A stretch of 64,000 nucleotides of DNA from Paenibacillus sp. JDR-2 (GTDB taxonomy: Bacteria > Bacillota > Bacilli > Paenibacillales > Paenibacillaceae). Below are positions 16,166 through 24,358 of this stretch, piece by piece (the first letter of the stretch is position 1; every line of letters begins with the position of its first letter). Made by a program: the position numbers and the translations under genes. The DNA is taken from contig NC_012914.1 of the NCBI RefSeq assembly GCF_000023585.1, forward strand, positions 5,339,501 through 5,403,500, written 5' to 3'. The notes below the pieces were generated by a model, which saw only the letters and a list, made by a program, of their open reading frames with translations, was not told the origin of the DNA and ran no database searches.

Positions 16166-17743
16166 ATGAACTTCGATCAATGGATCGCACCCGAACAATA
16201 TAACATCAGCTCTGAGATTGAGCGCCACAAGTCGGACAAGCTTGCGCTCCGCTTGCTGGACGATCAGGGGCATACCACGCACATTACATATAACGACCTG
16301 CTGAATCAAGTAAACCAGCTGGCGGGCGGCTTGAACGAACTAGGCCTGGCAAAAGGCGATCGCGTCCTCGTTATGGTTCCAAGAACCATCGAAGCGTATA
16401 TGATTTACGTAGCCTGCTTGAAGCTTGGCCTTGTCATTATTCCATCCTCCGAAATGCTCCGGGCGAAGGATCTGTCCTACCGCCTCCAGCATTCCGAAGC
16501 GCGTGCGGTTATCGCATGGGCAGAAGGTGCCGCTGAAGTAGACAACATTACGGAAGAACTGCCAGAGCTGCAGTTCCGGATTGATGCTAGCGGCGGACAA
16601 GCGGATGGTTGGATCACCCTCGGCTCCTTAATGGAAGGACAGCCGGAAGAGCGCGAAGCCGAGGCTACCCATCGCGATGATATGGCGATTCTCGCTTATA
16701 CGTCGGGGACAACCGGCAATCCAAAAGGCGTCGTTCACAGCCACGGCTGGGGCTACGCGCATCTGCGCATCACCGCTGCATGGCTTGGCATCCAAAGCTC
16801 CGATCTGGTCTGGGCAACCGCTGCGCCAGGCTGGCAAAAATGGATCTGGACGCCGTTCTTATCCGTGCTGGGCAGCGGCGCAACCGGCTTGATCTATAAC
16901 GGTTCGTTCAGTGCGGAACGTTACTTGCGGATCATTCAGGAAAACCAGGTTCAAGTGATGTGCTGCACGCCAACCGAATACCGCATCATGGCGAAGACGG
17001 ATGGCTTATCCGGTTACGACCTGTCGTCGATCCGCAGCGCGGTATCGGCCGGCGAGCCGCTTAACCAAGCCGTGATCAAGCAGTTCGAGGAGCTGTTCGG
17101 CTTCATCATCCGCGACGGCTACGGCCAGACGGAAAATACGCTGCTGATCGGCAATCTGAAGGATTCGCCTATTAAGATTGGCTCCATGGGCAAGTCTATC
17201 GTTCCGGGTCTCGTCGAGATTATTGATGACGAAGGCCGTCCGCAGCCGATGGGAGAGGTCGGCAGCATTGCCGTTCATACCGATATGCCTGCCCTGTTCA
17301 AGTCATATTACAAGGATCCCGATCGCAAAGGCGACAACATTGTTGGTTCGTACTTCATCACCGGCGACCGCGCAAGCAAGGATGAGGAAGGTTATCTCTG
17401 GTTCGAAGGCCGCGGGGACGATATCATTATCAGCTCCGGCTATACGATTGGACCCTTTGAGGTCGAAGAAGCCTTGCTCCGCCATCCATCTGTTAAAGAA
17501 TGTGCAGCCGTCGCAAGCCCGGACGAAATCCGCGGCCATATCGTGAAGGCTTTTATCGTCCTGAGGGACGGCGTCTCCGGTTCCCCGGAGCTGGTCCAAG
17601 AGCTGCAGGATCACGTCAAATCCGTAACGGCGCCTTACAAATATCCGCGTAAAATCGAATTCGTAAGCGAGCTGCCGAAAACCAACTCCGGTAAAATCCG
17701 CCGGATCGAGCTTCGCCAACGCGAGGCGTTTCTGAACTCTTAA
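16166..17743 (+). CDS. AMP-forming acyl-CoA synthetase (medium-chain/YtcI-like)
   Basis: The 525-residue enzyme activates a carboxylic acid with ATP and joins it to CoA. The AMP-binding P-loop AYTSGTTGNPKG is at residues 177-188, the adenine motif DGYGQTEN near 318, and the catalytic lysine of the C-terminal domain is K510 in PKTNSGKIRR. ITGDRASKDEEGYLWFEGR is the hinge region. The whole sequence looks like acetyl/medium-chain acyl-CoA ligases such as B. subtilis YtcI; the substrate chain length cannot be fixed from motifs. AAAGGAG lies 10 nt before the ATG. It is flanked by terminators on both sides and is probably transcribed alone. Confidence 0.92.
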   Translation: MNFDQWIAPEQYNISSEIERHKSDKLALRLLDDQGHTTHITYNDLLNQVNQLAGGLNELGLAKGDRVLVMVPRTIEAYMIYVACLKLGLVIIPSSEMLRAKDLSYRLQHSEARAVIAWAEGAAEVDNITEELPELQFRIDASGGQADGWITLGSLMEGQPEEREAEATHRDDMAILAYTSGTTGNPKGVVHSHGWGYAHLRITAAWLGIQSSDLVWATAAPGWQKWIWTPFLSVLGSGATGLIYNGSFSAERYLRIIQENQVQVMCCTPTEYRIMAKTDGLSGYDLSSIRSAVSAGEPLNQAVIKQFEELFGFIIRDGYGQTENTLLIGNLKDSPIKIGSMGKSIVPGLVEIIDDEGRPQPMGEVGSIAVHTDMPALFKSYYKDPDRKGDNIVGSYFITGDRASKDEEGYLWFEGRGDDIIISSGYTIGPFEVEEALLRHPSVKECAAVASPDEIRGHIVKAFIVLRDGVSGSPELVQELQDHVKSVTAPYKYPRKIEFVSELPKTNSGKIRRIELRQREAFLNS

Positions 17744-17752
17744 GCAAAATAA

Positions 17753-17804
17753 CAGCCGCTGTTCAAACCAAGCTTTTACTAAGGCTTCGTTTTGAATAGC
17801 GGCT
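17753..17804 (+). terminator. Terminator-like hairpin after the acyl-CoA ligase gene
   Basis: AGCCGCTGTTCAAA (17753-17766) pairs with TTTGAATAGCGGCT (17791-17804) with one G:U pair; the second arm is followed by TGTTTATT. The loop is 24 nt. Confidence 0.6.
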
Positions 17805-17965
17805 TGTTTATTACGATAGTTCTTTCTCTCTTATGCTGCAGTAAATAACGTATTCTAGGCAATCATCTACCACACTGGTATAATTAACCTATTAAAGGAC
17901 ATATTCTCTACTAGCACGTTTGTAGAGGAGGAATGTTCTTGGAGGGCAAAGAGGAGGAGAAGGAT

Positions 17966-18085
17966 GTGGCTAATAAACAAGAAACTATTAAAACAACCGT
18001 TGCCAGTGATCGTGTCGTTGAAGAAGCTATGAAAAAAGGCATGAAAAAATACGACAAGACACTTAAAAGGTTGTCTAAAAGTTAA
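17966..18085 (+). CDS. Short ORF upstream of doc, candidate antitoxin (39 residues)
   Basis: The GTG at 17966 has AGGAGG 8 nt upstream and opens a 39-codon frame whose TAA overlaps the doc start by one base (TAATG), as in toxin-antitoxin pairs. The product is lysine-rich and helical: it starts VANKQETIKTT and ends LKRLSKS. An ATG in the same frame at 17933, directly behind GAGGAGGA, would extend it to 50 residues. It is shorter than the classical Phd antitoxin (~73 residues), and I do not recognise a Phd DNA-binding domain. The assignment rests on position, coupling and the presence of doc. Confidence 0.55.
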   Translation: MANKQETIKTTVASDRVVEEAMKKGMKKYDKTLKRLSKS

Positions 18086-18465
18086 TGTATGTACAACTTA
18101 CCGCAGAGCAGATTATTCAAATTCACGATGAACAATTAAAAGTATACGGCGGCCTACCTGGTATTAAGGATAGAGGAAGACTTGATTTCATTGCGGAACA
18201 ACCCTTCATGGAATCATTCTCACAAGAACTGTATCCCGGATTATTTAGGAAGGCCGCTGTTTATTTTTATACATTAGCCACCGCTCACGCATTTAACGAT
18301 GCAAATAAACGCACTGCCGTCTTAACTTGTTATGTTTTTCTTACAATCCACAACCAAGAGCTAATCGCCGATAATGATGAGTTGTATGAAGTAGCTATCA
18401 AAGTCGCTACTAAAACAATGAATATAGATGAATTGAGTATTTGGCTTCAAAATAATTGCGAATGA
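18085..18465 (+). CDS. doc: Doc-type (Fic fold) toxin
   Basis: The 126-residue protein has the Doc hallmark HAFNDANKRTA at residues 68-78 (HxFx(D/N)xNK) and the N-terminal signature LTAEQIIQIHDEQLKVYGG with GIKDRGRLD. Doc toxins phosphorylate elongation factor Tu and stop translation; an antitoxin encoded just upstream normally masks the active site. Here the upstream ORF overlaps the start by one base. All key residues are present, so the toxin is probably active. The module is followed by a terminator shared with the convergent GH92 gene. Confidence 0.9.
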   Translation: MYVQLTAEQIIQIHDEQLKVYGGLPGIKDRGRLDFIAEQPFMESFSQELYPGLFRKAAVYFYTLATAHAFNDANKRTAVLTCYVFLTIHNQELIADNDELYEVAIKVATKTMNIDELSIWLQNNCE

Positions 18466-18468
18466 ACA

Positions 18469-18506
18469 AAAAGCCCCAAATCCTTCAAAAGGATTCGGGG
18501 CTTTGT
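18469..18506. terminator. Bidirectional terminator between doc and the GH92 gene
   Basis: AAAGCCCCAAATCCTT (ending 18485) pairs with AAGGATTCGGGGCTTT (18489-18504) around a 3-nt loop with A and T runs on the two sides. It serves two convergent genes. Confidence 0.9.
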
Positions 18507-18516
18507 TTTTACTGCC

Positions 18517-21500
18517 TTATACTTTTAACGAAAATGCCGCGTTATCGAAGTTGCCGATGTATTTCTTGCCTGTCTCGCCATTGCCGGCCGAGCCGGTAAG
18601 CACGAGATATACATCTTGGATGCCTGTCAGCTTTTGCGTCAAGGTGCCGCTTACGGTGTCATAAGTTGTCCAGTTTCCTGCCTTAGGAGGAGTGGAGATC
18701 TTACCCACAAGCGTACCTGTCGGACTACCGAGGCGTATTTCAACGGCGGAGTTCGTAAAACAGTTAGTGGTATTACCCGCATACTCAACCGCGAATGTAT
18801 TAACACCTTCCGTACCGAAGTCCATTCGTTTGTAAGCAAGCCATGCGCCGTTAAACGTGTTCGCTACTTGCTTGCCTGCTCCGCCTTTACCCGCTTCAGT
18901 CTTCAGTGGCGTATTACTATTTAACGGGTTCACAGCCGTTGTCCACTCATCGTAAGATTCCAGCTCCAGCTTCGCGTAATCGCTGCGAACCGGCTTGTAG
19001 CCAAAGGTTAAGCTGTCATAGTTGCCGACGTACAGAAGACTTGAAGTCGTGCTGCCCGTCATTACGATGTACAAATCCTGCTTGCCTTTGATCGTCGTAT
19101 TCAGATCCGCCGTCGCCGTATTGTACTGACCCCATGTACTGCCCGTATTAGGGATCGCTACCGTCCCGACCAAGGTACCTGTTGGACTTCCAAGCCTGAT
19201 CTCTGCTTTTACGTCCGCAGGGACTCTATTGGTTGGCGCGTCGTAGACGATGGATACTTGATTCTTGCCTTTCTCCGAACCGAAATCAACGTCCTTGAAG
19301 CCCAGCCATGCGCCTGTGTACGTATTGCCGACCGTCTGGCCGCCATTGTTATTTTCAATCTTCATGGCTTGATTGTTGAACGTGTTCAGAGCGGTATTCC
19401 ACTCGGTCTTGCTCTCGAACTGAACGGTAATTTGCTCTTGTTCAGGCTGCTGCGGTTGTTCCGGTTCTTCCGGCTCCTGCACGCTCAGGGAGAAGGAAGC
19501 ATTATCGAAGTTGCCGATATATTTCTTGCCGGTCTCTCCGTTAGCAGCTGATCCCGTAAATACCAGATAAACGTCTTGAAGACCAGTCAGCTTCTGCGTC
19601 AAGCTGCCGCTTACCGTAGCATACGTTCCCCAAGCAGCCGCGGTTGGCGGTGTGGCTACCGTTCCAACCAGAGTGCCTGTAGGACTGCCAAGACGAACCT
19701 CTACCGCAGAGTTGTTGAAGGTGTTGGTAGAGTTGCCCGCGTATTCGATCGAGAACTTGTCTACACCCTCACTGCCAAAGTCCATACGTTTGTAAGCCAG
19801 CCAAGCACCGTTAAACGTATTGGCCACTTGCTGGCCAACTCCGCCTTTGCCCGCTTCGGTCTTCAGCGGCGTGTTGTTATTGCCTGTATTCACATCCGTA
19901 GTCCACTCGTCATAGCTCTCAAGCTCAAGCTTGGCGTAATCCGATCTAATCTTCTCATAATCGAACTTGAACCAGTCGAAGTTGCCGATATACGGAAGAT
20001 TGTTAGGCGTACCCGCCACCATCACTACATAAAGCTTCTGCTGTCCGGTAAGGGTTCTCGTCAGGTTCGCTTTGGTGGTGATATAGCTGCCCCAGCCTGC
20101 ATTCTTGTCTTCCATATTAACCGTACCCACAAGCTCACCGGACACGCTGCCGAGTCGGAACTCCAGCTTGGAGCCAGCCGGCACCTTATCCGTTGGAGCA
20201 TCGTATTGGACGGTCACGTTATTGTAGCCTGTAGTGCCAAAATCAACGTTGTAAGCAAGCCATGCGCCGCCAAACGTGTGGGCAACAACCGTTCCGCCGT
20301 TGCCTGCTTCCGTAGACAGACCGCCGCCACCGTTCGGATGCGCAGCGGAAGTCCATTCCGCACGGTCCTCGAATTGAATCTTCATCCCCGTCTCCGGCAC
20401 TTCCGGTTCTTCCGGCTCATCCGGCTTCGGATCCGGCAGCGGAATTGGTTCCGGCAGCGGCTCCTCGGTTACTGGCGGCCCCTCCGGATCCGGAAGCGAT
20501 CCCGGCTCCGACTGCTGCACGATTGGATCGGCCAGCCAAAGCGGCGATTCGTAGATATCTCCGTTAAATTCGTTGACAAGGTATACGTTAACCTTGTATT
20601 TGCTAGCATCCACGTTATAGATTTGCGAGATGTCGAAGCTTCCGGTCTGAACCGGCACCGCGCTGGATACCCAAGCGTGTTCCTTGCCGTCCATCAGCTG
20701 GAAGACAACAACCGCCGAATCGGTATAGTCGCCTTTAAGCGTACCGGTAACATCCACTACCATGTTGCCGTCCTGGTGAATATCGGCATCCAGGTCATAC
20801 ACATCCCACTTCACGTCCGAGGTATAAGCCTCGGTAGACAGAAGGGCTTCGCCTGCCGCGCGATTGGCCGCCGCGTTCGCCATAACTCTAACCTGAACAA
20901 TACCTGGGGCATAGTTCAGCGGTCCAACGGTTTGCGGATTCGCCTTCGCTTGCTTCCAAGACTTGCCGCCATCCGTACTGAACTCGTAATCCGATGCGTT
21001 GTTGATGCCTTCTACAGGCGTCCAGCCAATGGTATTGGCTTTGTCATCAACAACCGGATGGGTTGGAGCAGCCGGAATGTTCAGCTTGCGTACCGCTTCG
21101 AGACTAAATTCGAACGCGATATCCGAGCTGGTTGCGTTAACCTGATGCACCTCTGCCGTCAACACGTTTTTGCCTTCAACCAGGTAAGAAGGATCGATAA
21201 TGAAGCCATTCTTATCCCGTTCATCGCCAACCGTCGCATTGGCAAACGTGCTGTAATTTACGGCGCCGGTAGGCATATTGGTACGGAAAATCTCATGTCC
21301 GTTCAAGTATACGATTGCGCCGTCGTCGCGGATCAGACTGCCATCCAGTTCAAGAATGCCGTCCAGATCCTTCGCGTCGAAGGTTTTGCGGAAATACGTG
21401 GTTACATACTTATTGTTGGCATTAGGTCCGTAGCTGACCGTCGTTGCCGGTTTGCCGTAGCTGTCATAACCCAGCATCGCTTTCCCGGAGCTCCAGCTGC

Positions 21501-24330
21501 TGTCGTCGAAATCTACTTGCGTCCAGCCTTCGCCGGCTTCCTTGCCTTTGTCGTCATATTTCCAAGTCGATTTCTCGGGGATCAGCTGCTCATGGTTGAA
21601 ATCATTGTCCATGTCCGCATTGTAATCAACCGTTGGAGGAGCAGCGCTGGCTTTCGCGCCCCAGCTCATGTTCGGCGTGCTGCTCATTTGGAACTCAAGC
21701 GTGCCGCCAGCCATCAGATCATCGTACTTGATCCAGGACTGATTGAAGTCTTTGCCGTTCAGCTTTGCCGATTGGATAAAGCGGTTCTCGCTCGATACGT
21801 TATCCGCCTTAATCACAAGCGTCTTCCCGCTGCCCATATGCAGCTTCACTTCCGAGAAGATCGGCGAGCCGATCAGGAAGTAACCTTCACCCGGGTTGCC
21901 AGGGAATAAGCCAAGCGCGCTGAAGACGTACCAGGAGGACATGCCGCCCGCGTCATCGTCCATCGAAGACAGGTAGCCTTCCGGATCGTCGCGGTATACG
22001 CGGGATTTAAGCGGATAGGCGTAAGCCCCGTGGTTATGGTATTTCTGCGTCACGACTTCCGTCGTAAACTCTCTTGCATAGTATTGCGTCAGGTATGGAT
22101 AACCCAGATAGTTAAACAAATACGGCGCCGAGATATCTTCTTCGTTGATCGCCATATACTCGTCAATCTCGAAGAAGTGCTTCAGCTGCTTCGCCATCTC
22201 CGTCTTGCCGCCCATCAACTGCGCAAGGCCGTTGATATCCTGCGGCGCGGACCAGCGGTATTGCCACAGGTTGCCCTGATAAGCATAACGGTCAACCGCT
22301 TGAATGTCGCCTGCTCCAACCGTTGTTCCGTTTGGCGTAAAGAAGCCGGTTGGGGTGCCTTTTTCATCTACCTGCGTGGGATTCCACAGCTTTTTGTAAG
22401 ACAGGGCAAGCTCTTTGTACTTCTCGAACGTTGCTTTGTCTCCGATCAGCTGAGCCAGCTTCATCGGGAACGATGCGCTGTTCGCCTTCTCCAGCTTGCC
22501 GGAAATTTCCCCGTCGCTGATGGAGAAGTTGTCCGCGTCAACCGCCATTCCTTTTAACGCCTTATAGACGTCAAAGTCCTGGAAGCCTTTCGCGTACGCA
22601 TCAAGAATAACTTGTCCGTTGAATTCGTTCCGGACCGTTGGGCTTGGCCAGTAACCGTCGCCCCATTGGGTATAAGTGCCGCGGGTATTGTAAAGATCCA
22701 CAAGCGACTTCACCATGTTGTTGTAGCGCTGCGGCTCAAACAAGGAGAACATCGCGTATTTGCGGAAGTCATCCCATGTCGTCCAGCCGTTGTAATACTC
22801 GAAGTCATCGCCCAGCTCGGAAGCCTGGCGAACCGTATTCTCGTCTCTGCCTGCTTTGAACGTGCCGGCCGAGCTTGTTACGTTTTTCGGGCTCAGATAA
22901 GAGTGGTACATTTGCGTATAGAATACGCGCTTGTTCTGCTCATCCGCATCCGTAATTTCAACCTTGTTCAGTACGTTGCTCCAAGCTGCTCTTGCTTCCT
23001 CGTGACGGGCGTCAAAATTCCAGTCCGAGTACAAGCCGCGCTCCGCTTGCGCCTGCTCCACGCTAATCGTCGACAGACCTACCTTGGCTTGAACCGTCTT
23101 GCTGCCTGCCGTGTTGAAGTTCAGCCATACGCCGCTGTTCGAGCCGCTGCGCTGAGCTACCGCGCCTACGGAATCGCCTTGCCACGAGCTGTAGGAATCA
23201 AAGTCATGATCGAATTGAATCGAGTAATAGATTGTGTAGTAGCCATGGCCGCAGACGTTCTGGGATTTGATCATCCCCGTAATTTCGTTGCTGCCCGTTA
23301 CTTTCAGGTTCGCATCCACCATACCCGCGTAAGAGTTCGACAGATCGACCAGAACGGAACCGGTATTGGCCGTGTCCGGGAACGTATACTTGTGGAAGCC
23401 TACGTTATCGGAAGAAGTCAGCTGCACGTTAATGCCGGAGGCAAGCGTCACGCCGTAAAAGCCTGCGGATGCCTGCTCGCTGCTCTTGTCATACTTCTGC
23501 TTGTAATCCGCAACGTTCTTCGTAAAATCGCGCGTCTCCGGCATCATCAGGATGTTGCCGCCTCCGCCGCTGCAGCCTACGCCGCTGAAGCGAAGATGGG
23601 AGAAGCCCTTCAGGTTTTTGTTCTCGTAGTAATAACCGCTGAATGCTCCGCCGTCGCTGTCCGGACCAAGCGATACCAGACCAAACGGCGTTGTAGGGCC
23701 AGGGTTGGTCTGACCGTTATCGCCAAGCGTATTAATGAAAGGATCTACGTAATCGATCGGAGCCAGATTCGTCTCCGGTTCAGCCGGAATTTGATCGGCT
23801 TCAACTCCGTATACTTCCAGCTCGTAGATCCGGGCGATGTTGCTGTCATACGCCGCCTTGTCGATGTAGAGACGGAGGTACCGCGTGGTGAACGGAGTAA
23901 CGAACCGGTCCACAATCGTCTGAGCGTTATTCGTCACGATGTCGACATCCGTCCATGTCTCGCCGTCATCGCTTTTTTGAAGTCTGAAGTTTTTCGTATT
24001 CCAGAACGGGCTGTTGCCGGACTCGTTAATCGCCGCGTTCTGCAGCACCCATTCGTTAACCAAATATTCTTTGCCCAAATCAAGCTTGAGCCATTTCTTC
24101 TGGGCGGAAGTGTTATCGCACCATTTCGTATCGGTCTTTCCGTCCACGGCGTTGCTGGCACTTTCGTTCGCGTTGCACTGGCCGGAAGCCGTTGCTGCCG
24201 CGTTAATGGCCACGTTCCTGGTCGTAATTCCTTCGGCTGCAGCCGCAAATGCGGCATTTGATCCGACAGGCACCAGAATGCCGGTCAAGCACATAACGGT
24301 CATCGCCACCGCAAAAAGCTTTTTAAACAT
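18517..24330 (-). CDS. Secreted GH92 alpha-mannosidase with discoidin and four carbohydrate-binding modules
   Basis: The 1937-residue protein has a signal peptide (~1-30), an F5/8 (discoidin, CBM32-like) domain (~38-173) and a GH92 domain (~189-890). GH92 signs are DYVDPFINT, GFSHLRFSGVGCSGGGG, the acid region INEEDISAPYLFNYLGYPYL and MDDDAGGMSSWYVFSALGLFP. GH92 enzymes are calcium-dependent exo-acting alpha-mannosidases. A beta-sandwich (~900-1080) follows, then a two-part module (~1085-1272) shared with the phosphoesterase of the same operon, a proline/glutamate linker, and four CBM6/35-like modules arranged A-B-A'-B' (~1317-1937), of which B and B' are near copies. There is no SLH domain. 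GGGAGG precedes the ATG. It is the last gene of a three-gene operon and likely acts outside the cell on mannan or high-mannose glycans. Confidence 0.9.
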   Translation of the reverse strand: MFKKLFAVAMTVMCLTGILVPVGSNAAFAAAAEGITTRNVAINAAATASGQCNANESASNAVDGKTDTKWCDNTSAQKKWLKLDLGKEYLVNEWVLQNAAINESGNSPFWNTKNFRLQKSDDGETWTDVDIVTNNAQTIVDRFVTPFTTRYLRLYIDKAAYDSNIARIYELEVYGVEADQIPAEPETNLAPIDYVDPFINTLGDNGQTNPGPTTPFGLVSLGPDSDGGAFSGYYYENKNLKGFSHLRFSGVGCSGGGGNILMMPETRDFTKNVADYKQKYDKSSEQASAGFYGVTLASGINVQLTSSDNVGFHKYTFPDTANTGSVLVDLSNSYAGMVDANLKVTGSNEITGMIKSQNVCGHGYYTIYYSIQFDHDFDSYSSWQGDSVGAVAQRSGSNSGVWLNFNTAGSKTVQAKVGLSTISVEQAQAERGLYSDWNFDARHEEARAAWSNVLNKVEITDADEQNKRVFYTQMYHSYLSPKNVTSSAGTFKAGRDENTVRQASELGDDFEYYNGWTTWDDFRKYAMFSLFEPQRYNNMVKSLVDLYNTRGTYTQWGDGYWPSPTVRNEFNGQVILDAYAKGFQDFDVYKALKGMAVDADNFSISDGEISGKLEKANSASFPMKLAQLIGDKATFEKYKELALSYKKLWNPTQVDEKGTPTGFFTPNGTTVGAGDIQAVDRYAYQGNLWQYRWSAPQDINGLAQLMGGKTEMAKQLKHFFEIDEYMAINEEDISAPYLFNYLGYPYLTQYYAREFTTEVVTQKYHNHGAYAYPLKSRVYRDDPEGYLSSMDDDAGGMSSWYVFSALGLFPGNPGEGYFLIGSPIFSEVKLHMGSGKTLVIKADNVSSENRFIQSAKLNGKDFNQSWIKYDDLMAGGTLEFQMSSTPNMSWGAKASAAPPTVDYNADMDNDFNHEQLIPEKSTWKYDDKGKEAGEGWTQVDFDDSSWSSGKAMLGYDSYGKPATTVSYGPNANNKYVTTYFRKTFDAKDLDGILELDGSLIRDDGAIVYLNGHEIFRTNMPTGAVNYSTFANATVGDERDKNGFIIDPSYLVEGKNVLTAEVHQVNATSSDIAFEFSLEAVRKLNIPAAPTHPVVDDKANTIGWTPVEGINNASDYEFSTDGGKSWKQAKANPQTVGPLNYAPGIVQVRVMANAAANRAAGEALLSTEAYTSDVKWDVYDLDADIHQDGNMVVDVTGTLKGDYTDSAVVVFQLMDGKEHAWVSSAVPVQTGSFDISQIYNVDASKYKVNVYLVNEFNGDIYESPLWLADPIVQQSEPGSLPDPEGPPVTEEPLPEPIPLPDPKPDEPEEPEVPETGMKIQFEDRAEWTSAAHPNGGGGLSTEAGNGGTVVAHTFGGAWLAYNVDFGTTGYNNVTVQYDAPTDKVPAGSKLEFRLGSVSGELVGTVNMEDKNAGWGSYITTKANLTRTLTGQQKLYVVMVAGTPNNLPYIGNFDWFKFDYEKIRSDYAKLELESYDEWTTDVNTGNNNTPLKTEAGKGGVGQQVANTFNGAWLAYKRMDFGSEGVDKFSIEYAGNSTNTFNNSAVEVRLGSPTGTLVGTVATPPTAAAWGTYATVSGSLTQKLTGLQDVYLVFTGSAANGETGKKYIGNFDNASFSLSVQEPEEPEQPQQPEQEQITVQFESKTEWNTALNTFNNQAMKIENNNGGQTVGNTYTGAWLGFKDVDFGSEKGKNQVSIVYDAPTNRVPADVKAEIRLGSPTGTLVGTVAIPNTGSTWGQYNTATADLNTTIKGKQDLYIVMTGSTTSSLLYVGNYDSLTFGYKPVRSDYAKLELESYDEWTTAVNPLNSNTPLKTEAGKGGAGKQVANTFNGAWLAYKRMDFGTEGVNTFAVEYAGNTTNCFTNSAVEIRLGSPTGTLVGKISTPPKAGNWTTYDTVSGTLTQKLTGIQDVYLVLTGSAGNGETGKKYIGNFDNAAFSLKV
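18520..19945 (-). repeat. Duplicated carbohydrate-binding module pair inside the GH92 gene
   Basis: The coding segments ~18520-18975 and ~19490-19945 encode near-identical modules (both contain KLELESYDEWTT, QVANTFNGAWLAYKRMDFG and LGSPTGTLVG), while two other related modules lie between and before them. The order A-B-A'-B' indicates one tandem duplication of a two-module unit. Confidence 0.75.
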
Positions 24331-24358
24331 TTGCCGGGTCCTCCCTCTTTCGTCTTCC

